Assembly (NCBI GenBank): GCA_017545095.1
Contig: JAFYCU010000214.1
Location: forward strand, 1-15,254
Length of the DNA stretch: 15,254 nt
Source of the DNA: Muribaculaceae bacterium
Lineage (GTDB): Bacteria; Bacteroidota; Bacteroidia; Bacteroidales; Muribaculaceae
Direction of reading: 5' to 3'
A program made the translations under genes and the position numbers. The notes beneath the pieces were generated by a model. It had not been told where the DNA came from, searched no databases, and saw only the letters and a program-made list of their open reading frames with translations. Below, in pieces: positions 14,483 through 15,254 of the stretch (position 1 is its first letter; each line of letters starts with the position of its first letter).

Positions 14483-14512
14483 CAAAATTACTGATTTTTT
14501 TCGGAATCTCAA
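14483..14512 (-). promoter_or_regulatory. Promoter of the beta-propeller/amidase operon
   Basis: On the minus strand TTG (14510-14512), a 19-base spacer and TAATTTTG (14483-14490) match the Bacteroidota promoter pattern closely. Transcription should start near 14476, leaving about 200 bases of leader before the ATG at 14274. The G-rich tandem array begins 31 bases upstream of the TTG. Confidence 0.6.
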
Positions 14513-14543
14513 TCAGCGTCATGCCAATATTTTGCTGGGTAAT

Positions 14544-14705
14544 GGGTTTTGCGGGTTTTACGGGTTTTACGGGTTTTACGGGTTTTACGGGGTTTACGGG
14601 GTTTACGGGGTTTACGGGGTTTACGGGGTTTACGGGGTTTACGGGGTTTACGGGTTTTACGGGTTTCCCGGGGTTTTCAGGTTTTCCTGGTTTCTCGGGG
14701 TTTCC
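14544..14705. repeat. Tandem array of 18 nine-base G-rich units
   Basis: The units run without gaps: GGGTTTTGC once, GGGTTTTAC four times, GGGGTTTAC seven times (14589-14651), GGGTTTTAC once, then five degenerate units (GGGTTTCCC, GGGGTTTTC, AGGTTTTCC, TGGTTTCTC, GGGGTTTCC). Unit length is constant at 9 bases, so all frames stay open and yield meaningless repeat peptides (GFT, VYG, VNP). The seven GGGG tracts with TTTAC spacers can form G-quadruplexes on the + strand. The array lies between the rpsA terminator and the promoter of the next operon. Confidence 0.95.
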
Positions 14706-14716
14706 GGCTAAATGCA

Positions 14717-14749
14717 AAATGACACCGGCGGGTTGTGCCGGTGCCATTT
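14717..14749 (-). terminator. Terminator of rpsA
   Basis: Bases 14717-14729 pair with 14737-14749: 12 of 13 pairs, one A-C mismatch, 7-base loop, GC-rich core CACCGGC/GCCGGTG. On the minus strand the stem ends in ATTT and is followed by TGCATTT, a moderately T-rich tail. It starts 25 bases after the rpsA stop codon. Confidence 0.7.
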
Positions 14750-14774
14750 GTTCCATTAGGTGTGTGAGAGTGAA

Positions 14775-15254
14775 TCACTCGCCCTTTTCGAGCTTCTCCT
14801 TGAGTGCAGCGAGTTCGCTGATGTCGCCCAGGGTAGTCTTCTCGACGGTGGAAGCCACCACGGGTTCTTCGGGACGGTCGCCCTTGCGCTCGGTACGGCG
14901 AGCGGCCTTGCGTGCCTCGCGAGCCTCACCCTTCTGCTCATCCTCGAAGATGCGGCTGTGGGAGAGGATGATGCGCTTGGCATCCTTGTTGAACTCGATG
15001 ACCTTGAACTGGAGCTTCTCGTCCTGCTGAGCCTGCGAGCCGTCTTCCTTGACGAGGTGCTTGGGCGTTGCAAAGCCCTCGACACCATAAGGCTGCAGGT
15101 TGATCACGGCGCCCTTGTCGAGCATCTCGGTGATCACACCGTCGTGGATGCTGCGCACAGTGAACACCGTCTCAAACACATCCCAAGGATTCTGCTCAAG
15201 CTGCTTGTGCCCAAGGCTCAGGCGGCGGTTCTCCTCGTCGATTTCGAGCACCAC
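14775..15254 (-). CDS. rpsA: 30S ribosomal protein S1, C-terminal part (5' end outside window)
   Basis: The frame is open to the window edge and gives the last 159 residues. Residues 1-20 are the end of one S1 (OB-fold) repeat, with the RRLSLGHKQLEQNPWDVF signature. The final S1 repeat follows (about 25-105): VRSIHDGVITEMLDKGAVIN, EGFATPKHLVKEDG and DAKRIILSHSRIFED. A charged Arg/Lys/Glu tail ends in the TLGDISELAALKEKLEKGE type of terminus usual for Bacteroidota S1. S1 binds mRNA on the small subunit. The first visible GTG is only an internal Val codon. The stop at 14775-14777 is followed by a terminator, so rpsA is not co-transcribed with the next operon. Confidence 0.95.
   Translation of the reverse strand: MVLEIDEENRRLSLGHKQLEQNPWDVFETVFTVRSIHDGVITEMLDKGAVINLQPYGVEGFATPKHLVKEDGSQAQQDEKLQFKVIEFNKDAKRIILSHSRIFEDEQKGEAREARKAARRTERKGDRPEEPVVASTVEKTTLGDISELAALKEKLEKGE

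Noticed and set aside
14282..14512. 76-codon ORF on - in the leader of the propeller operon
   Set aside because: It would start upstream of the predicted transcription start and includes the dispersed repeat; no family likeness.
14544..14705. CRISPR array
   Set aside because: Repeats are contiguous 9-mers with no spacers, and no cas gene is near.
14448..15030. Repeat-peptide ORFs (GFT, VYG on +; VNP/VKP on -) through the 9-bp array
   Set aside because: A 9-base unit without stop codons keeps every frame open; these ORFs run through the rpsA terminator or antisense to rpsA.

Overview
The window looks like chromosomal DNA of a gut-type Bacteroidales (Prevotella/Muribaculaceae-like). Four things point there. 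A secreted protein ends in a type IX secretion C-terminal sorting domain. Genes lack clear Shine-Dalgarno sites. Two promoters fit the Bacteroidota pattern (TTG, 19-20 bases, TAnnTTTG). The housekeeping proteins (TsaD, CinA, ribosomal protein S1) also have a Bacteroidota character. Species cannot be told from the sequence alone.

Left half (1-6878, all genes on +): the tail of an unknown gene (3-311) is followed by about 600 bases without a convincing gene. That stretch holds a promoter, several hairpins and a strong intrinsic terminator just before the next start codon, arranged like a transcription attenuator. Next comes a tight three-gene operon of exported proteins (937-2672): a Ser-rich small protein, a formylglycine-generating-enzyme-like (SUMF1) protein and a periplasmic thioredoxin. 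Three further envelope genes follow: an AT-rich gene with an N-terminal FISUMP-like module (3038-4552), a lipoprotein (4622-5344), and a zinc-ribbon membrane protein with a duplicated periplasmic domain (5460-6878). Inverted repeats sit between 2673 and 3037. This half reads as an accessory, fast-evolving envelope region of mostly unknown function.

Junction (6879-7181): a terminator closes the + strand block. Next to it lies a short remnant resembling the N-terminus of a Fic-family (DUF4172) protein, cut off exactly where the convergent cinA gene ends.

Right half (7182-15254, all genes on -): in transcription order these are rpsA (3' part only), a secreted TolB-like beta-propeller protein, a secreted N-acetylmuramoyl-L-alanine amidase with a T9SS sorting domain (these two form an operon), a BadF/GlcNAc-kinase-like ATPase, tsaD and cinA. 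Intergenic DNA here is rich in repeats: an 18-unit, 9-bp G-rich array with G-quadruplex potential (14544-14705), two copies of an unexplained 35-base repeat (9580-9614 and 14412-14446), and a doublet of a GC-rich palindromic REP-like element (10831-10959).

No tRNA, rRNA, CRISPR array, complete insertion sequence or complete defence system was found.
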